DNA from: a virus
Reading direction: 5' to 3' (one strand)
Virus record (IMG/VR): IMGVR_UViG_3300033153_005694
Span: 1-64,000 of that record
DNA length: 64,000 nucleotides
Under the pieces are notes generated by a model that worked only from the letters and a program-made list of their open reading frames with translations, searched no databases and was not told the DNA's origin. Position 1 is the stretch's first letter; each line of letters begins with the position of its first letter. Made by a program: the position numbers and the translations under genes. Of the stretch, positions 1-9,144 are shown one piece after another.

Positions 1-1
1 A

Positions 2-1249
2 GATAAAAGTGAACTTTTAAAGGCAGTGTTGAAGGTTAAGAGAAAAACTGATAGTGAAATAGAGTTGGAGAATGTTGATGGCATAGAACTGAATTTAAAA
101 GGATATGGAGCAAGTACAAATATTAGAGGGGTTAGGTATAAAGGAGCTAGACCAGATATAATAATCCTAGACGATATTACCACAAATGAAGCAATTACTT
201 CAGAGACTATCCAGAATACGATTAATAATAACTTTTACAAGTCGGTAATTCCTGCGCTGCATCCAACTAGATATAAGATATTTTTTATCGGTACACCGAT
301 TAGTGAGAGAGATATTATCCACCAACTGAGCGATAACCCAGAATGGGTGGTGCATAAGTTTCCGATATGTGATAAGTATCCGTGTAAAAAAGAAGAGTTT
401 GCTGGAAATTGGCCAGATAGATTTCCGTATAGTGCGGTAAAGAGTAAGTATGATATGTATAAAGCTGCAGGTAAGGCTCAGGATTTTTATCAAGAGTACA
501 TGTTGGAGATTACTGACTTGTCAACGTTGCTAGTTGATGAGGGGGATGTACAGTGGTTTGATCCAGACCTAGTTAGTAAGAATAAAGGTGCGTATAACCT
601 GTATATAAGTACTGACTTTGCAACTAGTACAAAGAAGAGTGCTGACTTTAGCACGATAGGTATATGGGCTGTAAGTAGTAATAGTGATTGGTTGCTGGTT
701 GATGGGCAGTGTAAACGGCAGAGTATGCAAGAGAATATTGATGATCTGTTTAGATATGTACAGAAATGGAAACCATTGAGTGTTGGGATTGAGAGTAGTG
801 GGCAACAAGGTGGGTTTCTGAGTATAATGCAAGAAATGATGATGAAAAGAAATATATGGTTTAGCTTTGCTAAGAAGCCAGGAAGTAAAGAGCCAGGAAT
901 ACGCCCGGTTAAGGATAAGGTACATAGGTTTGTGACTGGTGTACAGCCTAAGTTTAAACAGAATAAAGTGTGGTTGCCTAGGCCTGAATTGACTAAGAGT
1001 AGGAATCCGAAGTTATATGAGTTGGTTGAGGAAATGGTACATGAACTAGGTAAATTTACGTTGGCTGGTGGTGTGTCGGGCTTAAAGCATGATGATGCGA
1101 TAGATTTGCTGAATCAGTTGAGTGAAATGGAGATATACGTACCTAGTGAGGATGCTGTGCAGGAGGCTACTACACCTAAGATGGGGAGTATGTGGGATGA
1201 TTGGGATGACGATGATGAAGAAGAAGGTTCAGGAAGTACTATCTTCTAA
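2..1249 (+). CDS. terL: Terminase large subunit (5' end beyond window)
   Basis: Packaging motor ATPase/nuclease that translocates DNA into the prohead. The reading frame is open to the left edge, so the N-terminus with Walker A is missing; a GTG at 26 is only an internal codon. Seen: a Walker B-like string IIILDD about 45 residues after position 26, then an RNase H-like nuclease part with YISTDFATS, VGIESSGQQGG and a closing GLKHDDAIDLL. The acidic C-terminal tail (DDWDDDDEEEG) is typical of phage structural proteins. It heads the rightward arm and is followed by a promoter. The family call is firm. Confidence 0.88.
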   Translation, partial: DKSELLKAVLKVKRKTDSEIELENVDGIELNLKGYGASTNIRGVRYKGARPDIIILDDITTNEAITSETIQNTINNNFYKSVIPALHPTRYKIFFIGTPISERDIIHQLSDNPEWVVHKFPICDKYPCKKEEFAGNWPDRFPYSAVKSKYDMYKAAGKAQDFYQEYMLEITDLSTLLVDEGDVQWFDPDLVSKNKGAYNLYISTDFATSTKKSADFSTIGIWAVSSNSDWLLVDGQCKRQSMQENIDDLFRYVQKWKPLSVGIESSGQQGGFLSIMQEMMMKRNIWFSFAKKPGSKEPGIRPVKDKVHRFVTGVQPKFKQNKVWLPRPELTKSRNPKLYELVEEMVHELGKFTLAGGVSGLKHDDAIDLLNQLSEMEIYVPSEDAVQEATTPKMGSMWDDWDDDDEEEGSGSTIF

Positions 1250-1257
1250 AGCAGATC

Positions 1258-1279
1258 TTAAGAATAGTTAGGGTATAAT
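1258..1279 (+). promoter_or_regulatory. Promoter TTAAG-N11-TATAAT
   Basis: TTAAG at 1258-1262 and TATAAT at 1274-1279, 11 nt apart, in the terL to 1299 gap, followed by a good ribosome site (GGAG). It is one of at least ten sites with this exact geometry in the window. Confidence 0.6.
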
Positions 1280-1298
1280 GATGTAAATAGGAGAAAAT

Positions 1299-1955
1299 AT
1301 GAAGTTATCTTTAATTATATCCCAAGCTAGAAGTGGTGAATTGAAATCGTTATCTATAAAAGATAAGACAGATGCAGTAATAGTTAATTATGTTAATTTA
1401 GCATTAGTTGCCTTATATGGTAGATTCTCGTTAAGTTCAAAAGAAGCTATAATTACTTTGCAAGATGGTAAAGGGTTGTATAAGTTAGACGGTACTGATG
1501 CTGATGTTGAAGTAGATGGAGCTACTATATCGGAAGATGATGTAATTAAGATACTGAATGCTTTCAATGAGGACGGAGAAGTAGGTATAAATAATGAATA
1601 TGATGATTATGGCATATATACTCCGTCGTATGATTCAGTACAAATACCATCTGCGGTATCTGGTAATTATATAAGTATAATATATAAGGCTAATCCAGTG
1701 TTGATAGAGTATGAAGAAGGGGTTACGGATCCGACAACTGTTAATGTTAGATTACCAATGTCTTTGCTAGAGCCTTTACTACATTATGTAGGATATAGGG
1801 CACATGGCTCTGTTGATGGGAATATTGATAGTGAAAATAATACACATTTAATGAGATATGAAGCAAGCTGTAATAAGGTAGAACAACTAGGTTTGGTTCC
1901 TTCTGATAGTTTAGAAATTGACACAAATACAAGTACAAGGAGCTTATTAGTATGA
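1299..1955 (+). CDS. Head-tail adaptor-like structural protein
   Basis: 218 aa. It starts with a helical segment of the kind seen in phage adaptor proteins (LSLIISQARSGEL), has a beta-rich acidic middle, and ends with a helical pair around LPMSLLEPLLHYVGYRAHG. This matches the pattern of small podovirus neck/adaptor proteins recalled as the DUF6682 group; that assignment is from memory. It follows terL and precedes the fibre genes, and its stop overlaps the next start as ATGA. A neck role is inferred from pattern and position. Confidence 0.5.
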   Translation: MKLSLIISQARSGELKSLSIKDKTDAVIVNYVNLALVALYGRFSLSSKEAIITLQDGKGLYKLDGTDADVEVDGATISEDDVIKILNAFNEDGEVGINNEYDDYGIYTPSYDSVQIPSAVSGNYISIIYKANPVLIEYEEGVTDPTTVNVRLPMSLLEPLLHYVGYRAHGSVDGNIDSENNTHLMRYEASCNKVEQLGLVPSDSLEIDTNTSTRSLLV

Positions 1956-4900
1956 GAAGATCTAGTTTAGACTCAGTTAGTGTTGCTATTAATAGAGAAA
2001 TTGATAGTAAGTATGATGTAATAAAGGATGTTAGCGAACATCTAACAGCGATAGAGTCGGTAGCTACTGAAGATTTAGCTGCATTGACGGATGCGCTGAA
2101 TGTAGCTAAAGACTTTACAGGAATTACTGTGGTATCTGGAAGTCCTGCAAGTTGGGATGCCGAGAATAAGATTCTAACAGTACCTACAGTTAAAGGTGAT
2201 ACTGGAGATACTGGAGCACAAGGATTACAAGGTATTAAAGGGGATACTGGAGAAAAAGGTATACAAGGTGAGCGAGGAGTTCAAGGATCTGAAGGACCTC
2301 AAGGTGAGACAGGTGAAGATGGAGCACAAGGTATACGAGGTGTACAAGGTGTGAGTGTTCATCACTTAAAAGGAACTAATACTACAGAAAGTAATGGTGA
2401 CTTTGATACTCCAGGATATATTGATACGTATACACTGTATGGTGATGCTGCTGAAACTATAAATTTAGGTAGTTTTAATATCCGAAATGGTAGTACTGCA
2501 GGTATGTACGCAGATAAGTATGATAATAATAGGGATGGTGTTGTTAACGACTCAGATAGAGTTGGTGGTAAGACACTAGATACTTTAGAGACGGAGAGAA
2601 ATGCAGCAATTGCAGCAGCTCAATTAGCATTGGGTACAAACTACTCTGTTACTGACCATACGGCGAAAGATGCGCTTATAGGATTAGTTATAGGAGATAA
2701 AGTATTTGTAGCTGATGACGGTGATACGAAATGGGCTCATTATCTAGTGATTGATGTTACGGATGGGCTAGGTTCAACTAGTACGTACGAAGTGATAATG
2801 GACGAAGATACATATTTGAATGCGAATACTGCAGCGAGTATAAAAATTGCGTATGAAAGTAACGCTGATACAAATGCGTTTATAGATGCTGAAAAAGCTA
2901 AGTTAGCAAATACGGAAACAAGTGATGAACTAGATATTAGAGATATTGCAAGTAAAGATAGGACTAACCATACTGGAACACAGTTAGCTAATACTATTAG
3001 CGATTTGGATGCAACGATTGGTGGGCATATTGACGTAATAGCAAATACAGCAGATAGGCATGTACATAGTAATAAGGCTGTTTTAGATGGTACTACTGCT
3101 AGCTATACAGTTGCTGAGGAGACTAAGCTTAGTACTGCAATATCTGCTATTAGTTCAGATACACTAACTAATAAAGTTATAGATGACTATACAAACTTTG
3201 TTCATGCTGATGCTACTCACTTTAAAATAATATCTTCAGAGACACTAGTTGCTGGAGATGTACTTCAATATGTATCATATGATATTGCTACAGGAACAAC
3301 TAGAGTTATTAAAAGAAATGCAATAATGAATATTGCTATTGGTATAATGAAAGAAGGATTAGCTTCTGAAACTATTGGATTAGCAGCAAGTACAGGTAAA
3401 CTAAAAAACCTTAATACTTCTATATTTGATGTAGGAGATATGCTATATCCTGATGCTTCCGGAGGACTGGTTAATGTTAAGCCTGAAGGCATAGCTCAAC
3501 CAATAGCTTATGTATTAGAATCAGATGTTGATGACGGAGTATTATTAGTTAATGTATCTCAAGCAGATGAATTACCAGTACAATCAGGCAATGCAAATAA
3601 ATTCTTAAAGACTAATGGTACAACTACAGTATGGGAAACACCTTCAAGTACGGCCGGTAGAGGAGTTAGCTACTTCTTAGGTAATACAGTAGTAACAGGT
3701 AATAACTATAACTTAAGTACAACTCCTGAGGGTGGAGTAGAACAAACTATACTAACTACAACTAATAGTACAATACAGCCAACATTTATGGAAAGATATG
3801 TGTCAGAACCAATTGGTGGAACTACTATAGATGGTGGTATATGGACATTTAATACTTATGCTAGTGTAGATAGTGATGTAGGTACAAGCGAAATAGTTGC
3901 TAGAGTAAATAAAGCAGTACTGCAAACAGCTACAATAACTTCTACAGGTACAGGGCTGACTAGAACGTTTACTGCAAGTGAAGCAGTATTTGTAGCTGGG
4001 GATGCTAATAGTAGTATACTAGAGGCTACATTAATACAAACTCCAACAGAATGCTTCTGGATAGACACATATATAAGTGCAACAGAAGTTACTGCTACAA
4101 GTATTGATGTAGACTATGTAAATGAGACAGATGTAACATTATGTTTATTTTATAAGTTATTTCAGGTGTCTACTGGAGAGGTTAATGGCGCTGATGCAGT
4201 ACTGTATGAAACACAAACTATACAGCCATCATTTGATATTAATAGTACAGATAAAATACTAGTAGCATACTTTGCAACTACAACAACTAGTGGAGACAAG
4301 GTATTAACATTATATAAGAATGGTACAGAACATTATTCAAACTTAATATCTCCTTTAGTATACAGACATGATGACTTACCAGGACTAAATGATGGAGAGT
4401 ATAGGCATCTTGGAAGTGATCAGTATGATAAGCTAACAAGTGGTTCACAAAGTGCGGATACACTGCATGAGCATAGTGCTTCAGGTATTACTAATGTACC
4501 AAGTGGTAATTTAGAAGCTACTACAGTACAGGGTGCATTGAATGAATTGCAAAGTGAAATAGATCTGAATACAACTGATAGACATAATCATACTAATAAG
4601 ACTATACTAGATAATAGTACAGCTAGCTACACAACTGCAGAAGAAACTAAAGTAGGACACATAAGTGTAACACAAGCGGTAGACCTAGATAGTGTAGAAA
4701 TAAGTGCAGCTAAAAGTGAAGCAGTAAACGGTACAGCAACTAATGTTAGATATGACAAGATATTAGGTTCACTAGATATAGTAGAGATGGTATACGATGG
4801 TAATGACAATCTAGTTACAGTTAGATATACTGGGGATAACGATTCAAGTGTGTATTACAGAGATGTATTGACATATGATACAGATGGATTAGATCTAGTT

Positions 4901-5002
4901 AAACACTTTCACAATACGAGTGACTTGGTTACAGAAAGTGCTAGTACGGATTTAGCATATACAGCAGGTGCATTAACTAGCACAACATACACAGAAGGAT
5001 AG
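1952..5002 (+). CDS. Long tail fibre with collagen-like segment
   Basis: 1016 aa virion fibre. A collagen-like Gly-X-Y run lies at about residues 76-135 (GDTGDTGAQG... GIRGVQGV), then an EF-hand/dockerin-like loop (DNNRDGVVNDSD) near residue 190. The rest is Thr/Ser/Asn-rich beta structure. Two copies of an RHxHxNKxxLD...TASYTxAEETK module occur, near residues 370-395 and 870-895. There is no signal peptide. The start overlaps the adaptor gene (ATGA). A host-binding role is inferred from composition and position. Confidence 0.75.
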   Translation: MRRSSLDSVSVAINREIDSKYDVIKDVSEHLTAIESVATEDLAALTDALNVAKDFTGITVVSGSPASWDAENKILTVPTVKGDTGDTGAQGLQGIKGDTGEKGIQGERGVQGSEGPQGETGEDGAQGIRGVQGVSVHHLKGTNTTESNGDFDTPGYIDTYTLYGDAAETINLGSFNIRNGSTAGMYADKYDNNRDGVVNDSDRVGGKTLDTLETERNAAIAAAQLALGTNYSVTDHTAKDALIGLVIGDKVFVADDGDTKWAHYLVIDVTDGLGSTSTYEVIMDEDTYLNANTAASIKIAYESNADTNAFIDAEKAKLANTETSDELDIRDIASKDRTNHTGTQLANTISDLDATIGGHIDVIANTADRHVHSNKAVLDGTTASYTVAEETKLSTAISAISSDTLTNKVIDDYTNFVHADATHFKIISSETLVAGDVLQYVSYDIATGTTRVIKRNAIMNIAIGIMKEGLASETIGLAASTGKLKNLNTSIFDVGDMLYPDASGGLVNVKPEGIAQPIAYVLESDVDDGVLLVNVSQADELPVQSGNANKFLKTNGTTTVWETPSSTAGRGVSYFLGNTVVTGNNYNLSTTPEGGVEQTILTTTNSTIQPTFMERYVSEPIGGTTIDGGIWTFNTYASVDSDVGTSEIVARVNKAVLQTATITSTGTGLTRTFTASEAVFVAGDANSSILEATLIQTPTECFWIDTYISATEVTATSIDVDYVNETDVTLCLFYKLFQVSTGEVNGADAVLYETQTIQPSFDINSTDKILVAYFATTTTSGDKVLTLYKNGTEHYSNLISPLVYRHDDLPGLNDGEYRHLGSDQYDKLTSGSQSADTLHEHSASGITNVPSGNLEATTVQGALNELQSEIDLNTTDRHNHTNKTILDNSTASYTTAEETKVGHISVTQAVDLDSVEISAAKSEAVNGTATNVRYDKILGSLDIVEMVYDGNDNLVTVRYTGDNDSSVYYRDVLTYDTDGLDLVKHFHNTSDLVTESASTDLAYTAGALTSTTYTEG

Positions 5003-5005
5003 AAT

Positions 5006-5422
5006 ATGGATGTAATAAGTTATAGTTTAGCGGCTAAGGCGTTCACAGAAGCGGATGCAAAGATACAGCAGTATGTTACTGATGAAGCAGGAATGCCTAC
5101 AGTAGCAGATTTGCAAAATGGGGATGAGTGGTTAAATACCGATACAGGTAGGACTATGATAGTATTCAATGGAGTATTTGTAGAGAAACCGAGCACACCT
5201 GCAGCAGTAGTTGGCGTACAAGATAAGCTAGATTTAAAAGCTAACAGTGTAGACTTTAATCAAGTAGATAATACAAGTGATGCTGATAAGCCAGTAAGTA
5301 TAGCACAGCAAACAGCTTTAGACTTAAAAGCTAATCAATCAACAACTTATACTAAAACAGAAATAGATACTAAAGTAGATTATATAGGAACAGTTGCAGC
5401 TTTTGAAGCTCAACTATCATAA
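5006..5422 (+). CDS. Short tail fibre-type protein
   Basis: 138 aa. It has the phage-fibre module NTSDADKPVSIAQQTALDLK followed by YTKTEIDTKV, which usually precedes a receptor-binding tip. The same module recurs in the gene at 7706. There is no tip domain after it, so it may be a linker subunit or a remnant of a longer fibre. It sits 3 nt after the preceding fibre gene in the same operon. Confidence 0.6.
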   Translation: MDVISYSLAAKAFTEADAKIQQYVTDEAGMPTVADLQNGDEWLNTDTGRTMIVFNGVFVEKPSTPAAVVGVQDKLDLKANSVDFNQVDNTSDADKPVSIAQQTALDLKANQSTTYTKTEIDTKVDYIGTVAAFEAQLS

Positions 5423-5431
5423 GGAGATAAT

Positions 5432-7162
5432 ATGGCAGCAAATGAAGTTGTAGAACGAATAGCTACAGAATTTAATACGGTAAGGTCAGAGATAGATGCT
5501 CTAACTACAATAGCTACATCTACAAGCAATGTATTGTTAAACCAATCTTCTTTAGAAATTGCTAATACAGCGGTAACTAAGAACTTTGCAAGTAAAACAT
5601 ATACAGGTACAGGAGCTAGTCAAGATGTTGTAACTAATATTAGTTCTGTTGACTTTACAGTATCTAGTAATGGTTCAGGTTATTGGCACGATAGAGCTAC
5701 TGGAGATTGTACAGTTAAGAATGATGCTGGCACTGTTATTGATAGTGGTAGTTGTGTTGTTAATGTTAGTAAGGTTCATATTAAAAGCAGAAGCAATGTT
5801 ACTTCGCATGAGACTGTGGATGGAATAAGAGGTCAAGGACAATATATAAGCACAAATAGTACAGTAGCTGAAGCTTTTTATGATGGATTGGTTACCTTTA
5901 ACAATACTGGATTTACTTTAGAATCTTCTACAATTCATACGAATGAAAATACATACACTTATATAGCATACCAAACACTATACACTCACATATCATGGGG
6001 AACTACTAATCAAGGTAAAAAGTATATAGAAGCTTATAATCCTATTACTAGAGAAACAATGATTATGTATGAGGGTAGTGGTAATGTAGGACATGAGATA
6101 CCACATAGTTTAGGTGTTAAGTTGGATTTTACAGTTATTAAAGGATTGGATTCAGCTACTACTTGGCAAGCATTGATGATTGGAAAATATGGTTATCTAG
6201 ATACAGATGTAGCATTTAATGATTCTGGTATAGTGTTTACAAATGATGGTGTTAATATATCTAACTCTGCTGTTAACAACACAACAGATGAATCTTATAT
6301 CCTCTACGGTAAAGCTAAATCAGAAACATGGACAATAGTACCATATACAGGTACTGGAGCTAGTGGTAACTTTATAGAGACTGTTGATGTTAATGGTGTT
6401 GCTAGGAAACCTAGGAGAGTTGTTATTAAGGCTACAAGTATTGCTGGTGATTGGCATGTATTTGATAGTGAGAGAGCAGAAGATGCTAGAATAAAAATAA
6501 ATACTTCTGATGCAGAAACAACAGCAGACTATACTGATGGATTTAATTCAAATGGTTTTACATTAACATCTAATGGTGGTGCAAATGAAGCTGATGTCCA
6601 GTTTATAGCTCTAGTAGAGTTCGACACAAACTCAGACGGTGGAGATAGTTACTTTCCTTTACCAACAGATGACTCAAATCTAAATGTAACAGCAGGTAAC
6701 TTTACGTTTACAGATGGCTTAGATGCCAATGGGTTCGTTAGAAGCTCAGAGTCTATCACTGGAAGTATTGACTTTACGGGTTGTAGTGATGGTCTTAAAT
6801 GGGTATATAAGGTAAAAGGCGGAGATTATGGTTTCTTAGATGTTAAACCTAGTTTTAGTGGAGAAGATAATGGAGATAACTATTATTTTAATACAGAAGA
6901 CGGTTTAATGTATGATATTACTGACACAGAACTAACAACTCCAATATCATTCCTACCTAATCCAATTCTTGTTGCCTCAGAAACACCAATGGATATTAGA
7001 GAAGATGATGAGTTGTTGACTAATGTTATGGATAGTTTAGAGGTTAGTGGTAATGTTAAAATGGATACACTTAATATTAAAAATTTACCAACTGCTGACC
7101 CTTTAATAGTTGGAGAACTATGGAATGATAGTAATACCATAAAAGTAAGTACAGGAGCATAA
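5432..7162 (+). CDS. Tail fibre / receptor-binding protein
   Basis: 576 aa, Thr/Asn/Gly-rich and predicted mostly beta. Two related beta domains each begin YTGTGAS, at about residues 50 and 305, with W-H-D/W-H-V motifs about 20-40 residues later, which suggests internal duplication. The C-terminal 80 residues (from SFLPNPILVASETP) look like a trimerisation or foot segment. It follows a strong GGAG ribosome site. The exact receptor role is unknown. Confidence 0.6.
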   Translation: MAANEVVERIATEFNTVRSEIDALTTIATSTSNVLLNQSSLEIANTAVTKNFASKTYTGTGASQDVVTNISSVDFTVSSNGSGYWHDRATGDCTVKNDAGTVIDSGSCVVNVSKVHIKSRSNVTSHETVDGIRGQGQYISTNSTVAEAFYDGLVTFNNTGFTLESSTIHTNENTYTYIAYQTLYTHISWGTTNQGKKYIEAYNPITRETMIMYEGSGNVGHEIPHSLGVKLDFTVIKGLDSATTWQALMIGKYGYLDTDVAFNDSGIVFTNDGVNISNSAVNNTTDESYILYGKAKSETWTIVPYTGTGASGNFIETVDVNGVARKPRRVVIKATSIAGDWHVFDSERAEDARIKINTSDAETTADYTDGFNSNGFTLTSNGGANEADVQFIALVEFDTNSDGGDSYFPLPTDDSNLNVTAGNFTFTDGLDANGFVRSSESITGSIDFTGCSDGLKWVYKVKGGDYGFLDVKPSFSGEDNGDNYYFNTEDGLMYDITDTELTTPISFLPNPILVASETPMDIREDDELLTNVMDSLEVSGNVKMDTLNIKNLPTADPLIVGELWNDSNTIKVSTGA

Positions 7163-7163
7163 T

Positions 7164-7646
7164 ATGAATTTAAAAAGATATAGAATATTAGAAGATGGAA
7201 GCCATAGTTTTCATACTTTTATAAAGGGTCAAAGATTTAACATTGATATATGGCTAGAAGATAATCATAGTCAAAGAGGTGTTATAGGTCAAGATGAAGA
7301 TAATAATGATATTTATGGAGATTATTATAAATATTATAATGAAGATTTAACACCTAACTTAGAAAAGACAATGCTAGAAGATAAGGCTAACACTCTACAC
7401 GCTATGGAAACAGCTATACAAGAATATGTAGATAATCAAGCTAAAGAGTTAGGTTATGATGATATGAATAGTACGGCTAAGTACCTAAGACCAAGTTCAC
7501 CATACTATAATGAAGCAATTAAATTAGGTGATTGGTGTGATGCTGTATGGGCTGAAGCTTTTACTGCTCAAAATGAAATAGAGAGTGGGGCTATCGAAAT
7601 GTTAACAGTTTCGGAACTTCTTAGTAGATTACCTGATTACCAATAA
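7164..7646 (+). CDS. Tail fibre assembly-like protein
   Basis: 160 aa. The C-terminal half has the tail-fibre-assembly pattern: GYDDMNSTAKYLRPSSPYYN, then a WCDAVWAEAF helix and a closing VSELLSRLPDYQ. Proteins of this kind are chaperones encoded right after a fibre gene, and this one begins 1 nt after the 5432 fibre. The N-terminal 60 residues are unassigned. It is the last gene before a new promoter. Confidence 0.6.
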   Translation: MNLKRYRILEDGSHSFHTFIKGQRFNIDIWLEDNHSQRGVIGQDEDNNDIYGDYYKYYNEDLTPNLEKTMLEDKANTLHAMETAIQEYVDNQAKELGYDDMNSTAKYLRPSSPYYNEAIKLGDWCDAVWAEAFTAQNEIESGAIEMLTVSELLSRLPDYQ

Positions 7647-7658
7647 AATAATCTTAAG

Positions 7659-7680
7659 TTAAGCTAAACTAAGGTATAAT
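7659..7680 (+). promoter_or_regulatory. Promoter TTAAG-N11-TATAAT with tandem TTAAG
   Basis: Two adjacent TTAAG boxes at 7654-7658 and 7659-7663; the second is exactly 11 nt before TATAAT (7675-7680). It drives the second fibre cluster beginning at 7706. The sequence after the -10 (GATGAATATAAATAAAGGAG) resembles the leader at 1280. Confidence 0.6.
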
Positions 7681-7705
7681 GATGAATATAAATAAAGGAG
7701 AATAA

Positions 7706-8386
7706 ATGAGTTTCTCATTTCCAATAAGTCCCGAAGATGGACAAATACATAGTACTGGTGAAGATATAAATTACGTATACCGAGCAGACATAGGTTCGTG
7801 GGAGCTGTATACTGAAAAGTATGGCGTAGTTAAGGCTAAGTTTCGATATACTACTACAGAAGGGCAGACAGTAATTACTGGTGCAGATACTGATGGTAAG
7901 ATACTAGAGTATACTGTAGGCTATTTAACAGTAATTAGAAATGGAATTACATTGGTGGAGTCACTAGATTATACTGCAACTAATGGAACTAGTATTACGT
8001 TAGTAGTTGGAGCGGATGTTGATGATATAGTAGTAGTTGAAGCACATGGTTCGTTTACGATTGCGGATCACTACACAAAAAATGAAGCAGATGATCTACT
8101 AGATTTAAAGGCAGATGCAAGTGATATATCAAATATAGATAATACAAGTGATGCTAATAAGCCAGTAAGTACAGCTCAACAAAATGCTTTAGATTTGGTA
8201 GATACTAAGAATCTACAAACTATCGAAGCAAACTCTACAGCATATGGATATACTAAAAGAGTAGATAAAGCTGATAGATGGCTAGAGACAGATATGCCTA
8301 ATGTTATAGTAGACATAGGATTAGGCAGTGTTAGATTCAGTGATGGATTGATAGACCTAGATACACTAGCAGAGGATATAGTATGA
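7706..8386 (+). CDS. Tail fibre protein
   Basis: 226 aa. The N-terminus looks like a virion-attachment segment (SFPISPEDGQIHSTGEDINYVY), followed by a beta domain (TVIRNGITLVESLDYTATNG) and then the NTSDANKPVSTAQQNALDL module shared with the gene at 5006. The end is short and overlaps the HNH gene (ATGA). A separately encoded tip may follow beyond the endonuclease, in the gene at 9144. Confidence 0.6.
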   Translation: MSFSFPISPEDGQIHSTGEDINYVYRADIGSWELYTEKYGVVKAKFRYTTTEGQTVITGADTDGKILEYTVGYLTVIRNGITLVESLDYTATNGTSITLVVGADVDDIVVVEAHGSFTIADHYTKNEADDLLDLKADASDISNIDNTSDANKPVSTAQQNALDLVDTKNLQTIEANSTAYGYTKRVDKADRWLETDMPNVIVDIGLGSVRFSDGLIDLDTLAEDIV

Positions 8387-9144
8387 TAAAGCAGGAAGAG
8401 TTAAAAAAGTATATAGCATATGATAAAGATACTGGAATATTTTATAGCACTACTAATGAGATAAAGCAATATTCAATAGGTTCAGTACTTGGAAAAGTTA
8501 CTAATAAAGGTTACGTAAAGATAAACCTAAAAGGTAAGACGTATGTTGCACATAAACTAGCATATTTATACGAGAGTGGGGAATATCCAGTTGAGAGGGT
8601 ATATCACAGAAATGGTAATAAACTTGATAATAGATTTGATAATCTAAAATGCTCTAATGAGTACGATGAAGTAACACAAGAATACCTAAAAAGAAAATAT
8701 ATATATGACTGTGATAGTGGAACGTTTGCTGATAAAGAAACTGGAGAACTTAGAGGTGGAATCGACAAAGATGGATATTGTAGAGTAAAACTAGAAGGAC
8801 AGGATTATAAAGTACACAGATTAGCTTGGTTATATGTATACGGAGAGTGGCCAATTGATATAGTAGATCATATTGACCATAACAGGTCAAATAATGCAAT
8901 AAGTAATCTTCGAGTAGTTACAGCAAAAGAAAATGCTCAAAATAGAAAATTACAGTCAAGAAATAACACTGGAGATACTGGAGTTCATTGGGGCACTCAA
9001 GCAAAGAAATGGATTGCAGCTATTGGTGTAGACGGTAAAAAGATACATTTAGGGTATTTTATAGAATATAGTGAAGCAGTAAACGCTAGGAAACTAGCAG
9101 AAATAGCATATGGATTCCATGAGAATCACGGAAAGGATTTATAA
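8383..9144 (+). CDS. HNH homing endonuclease with AP2 domain
   Basis: 253 aa. Two HNH-like units in tandem. The first (about residues 45-90, HKLAYLYESGEYP then YHRNGNKLDNRFDNLK) is degenerate. The second (about 145-190, HRLAWLYVYGEWP, VDHIDHNRSNNAISNLR) keeps the DHIDxNxxNN core. A C-terminal AP2-type DNA-binding segment follows (GVHWGTQAKKWIAAI, KIHLGYF). It is free-standing between two fibre genes, joined by ATGA and TAATG overlaps. It may have split a fibre operon or fibre gene. Confidence 0.85.
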   Translation: MIKQEELKKYIAYDKDTGIFYSTTNEIKQYSIGSVLGKVTNKGYVKINLKGKTYVAHKLAYLYESGEYPVERVYHRNGNKLDNRFDNLKCSNEYDEVTQEYLKRKYIYDCDSGTFADKETGELRGGIDKDGYCRVKLEGQDYKVHRLAWLYVYGEWPIDIVDHIDHNRSNNAISNLRVVTAKENAQNRKLQSRNNTGDTGVHWGTQAKKWIAAIGVDGKKIHLGYFIEYSEAVNARKLAEIAYGFHENHGKDL

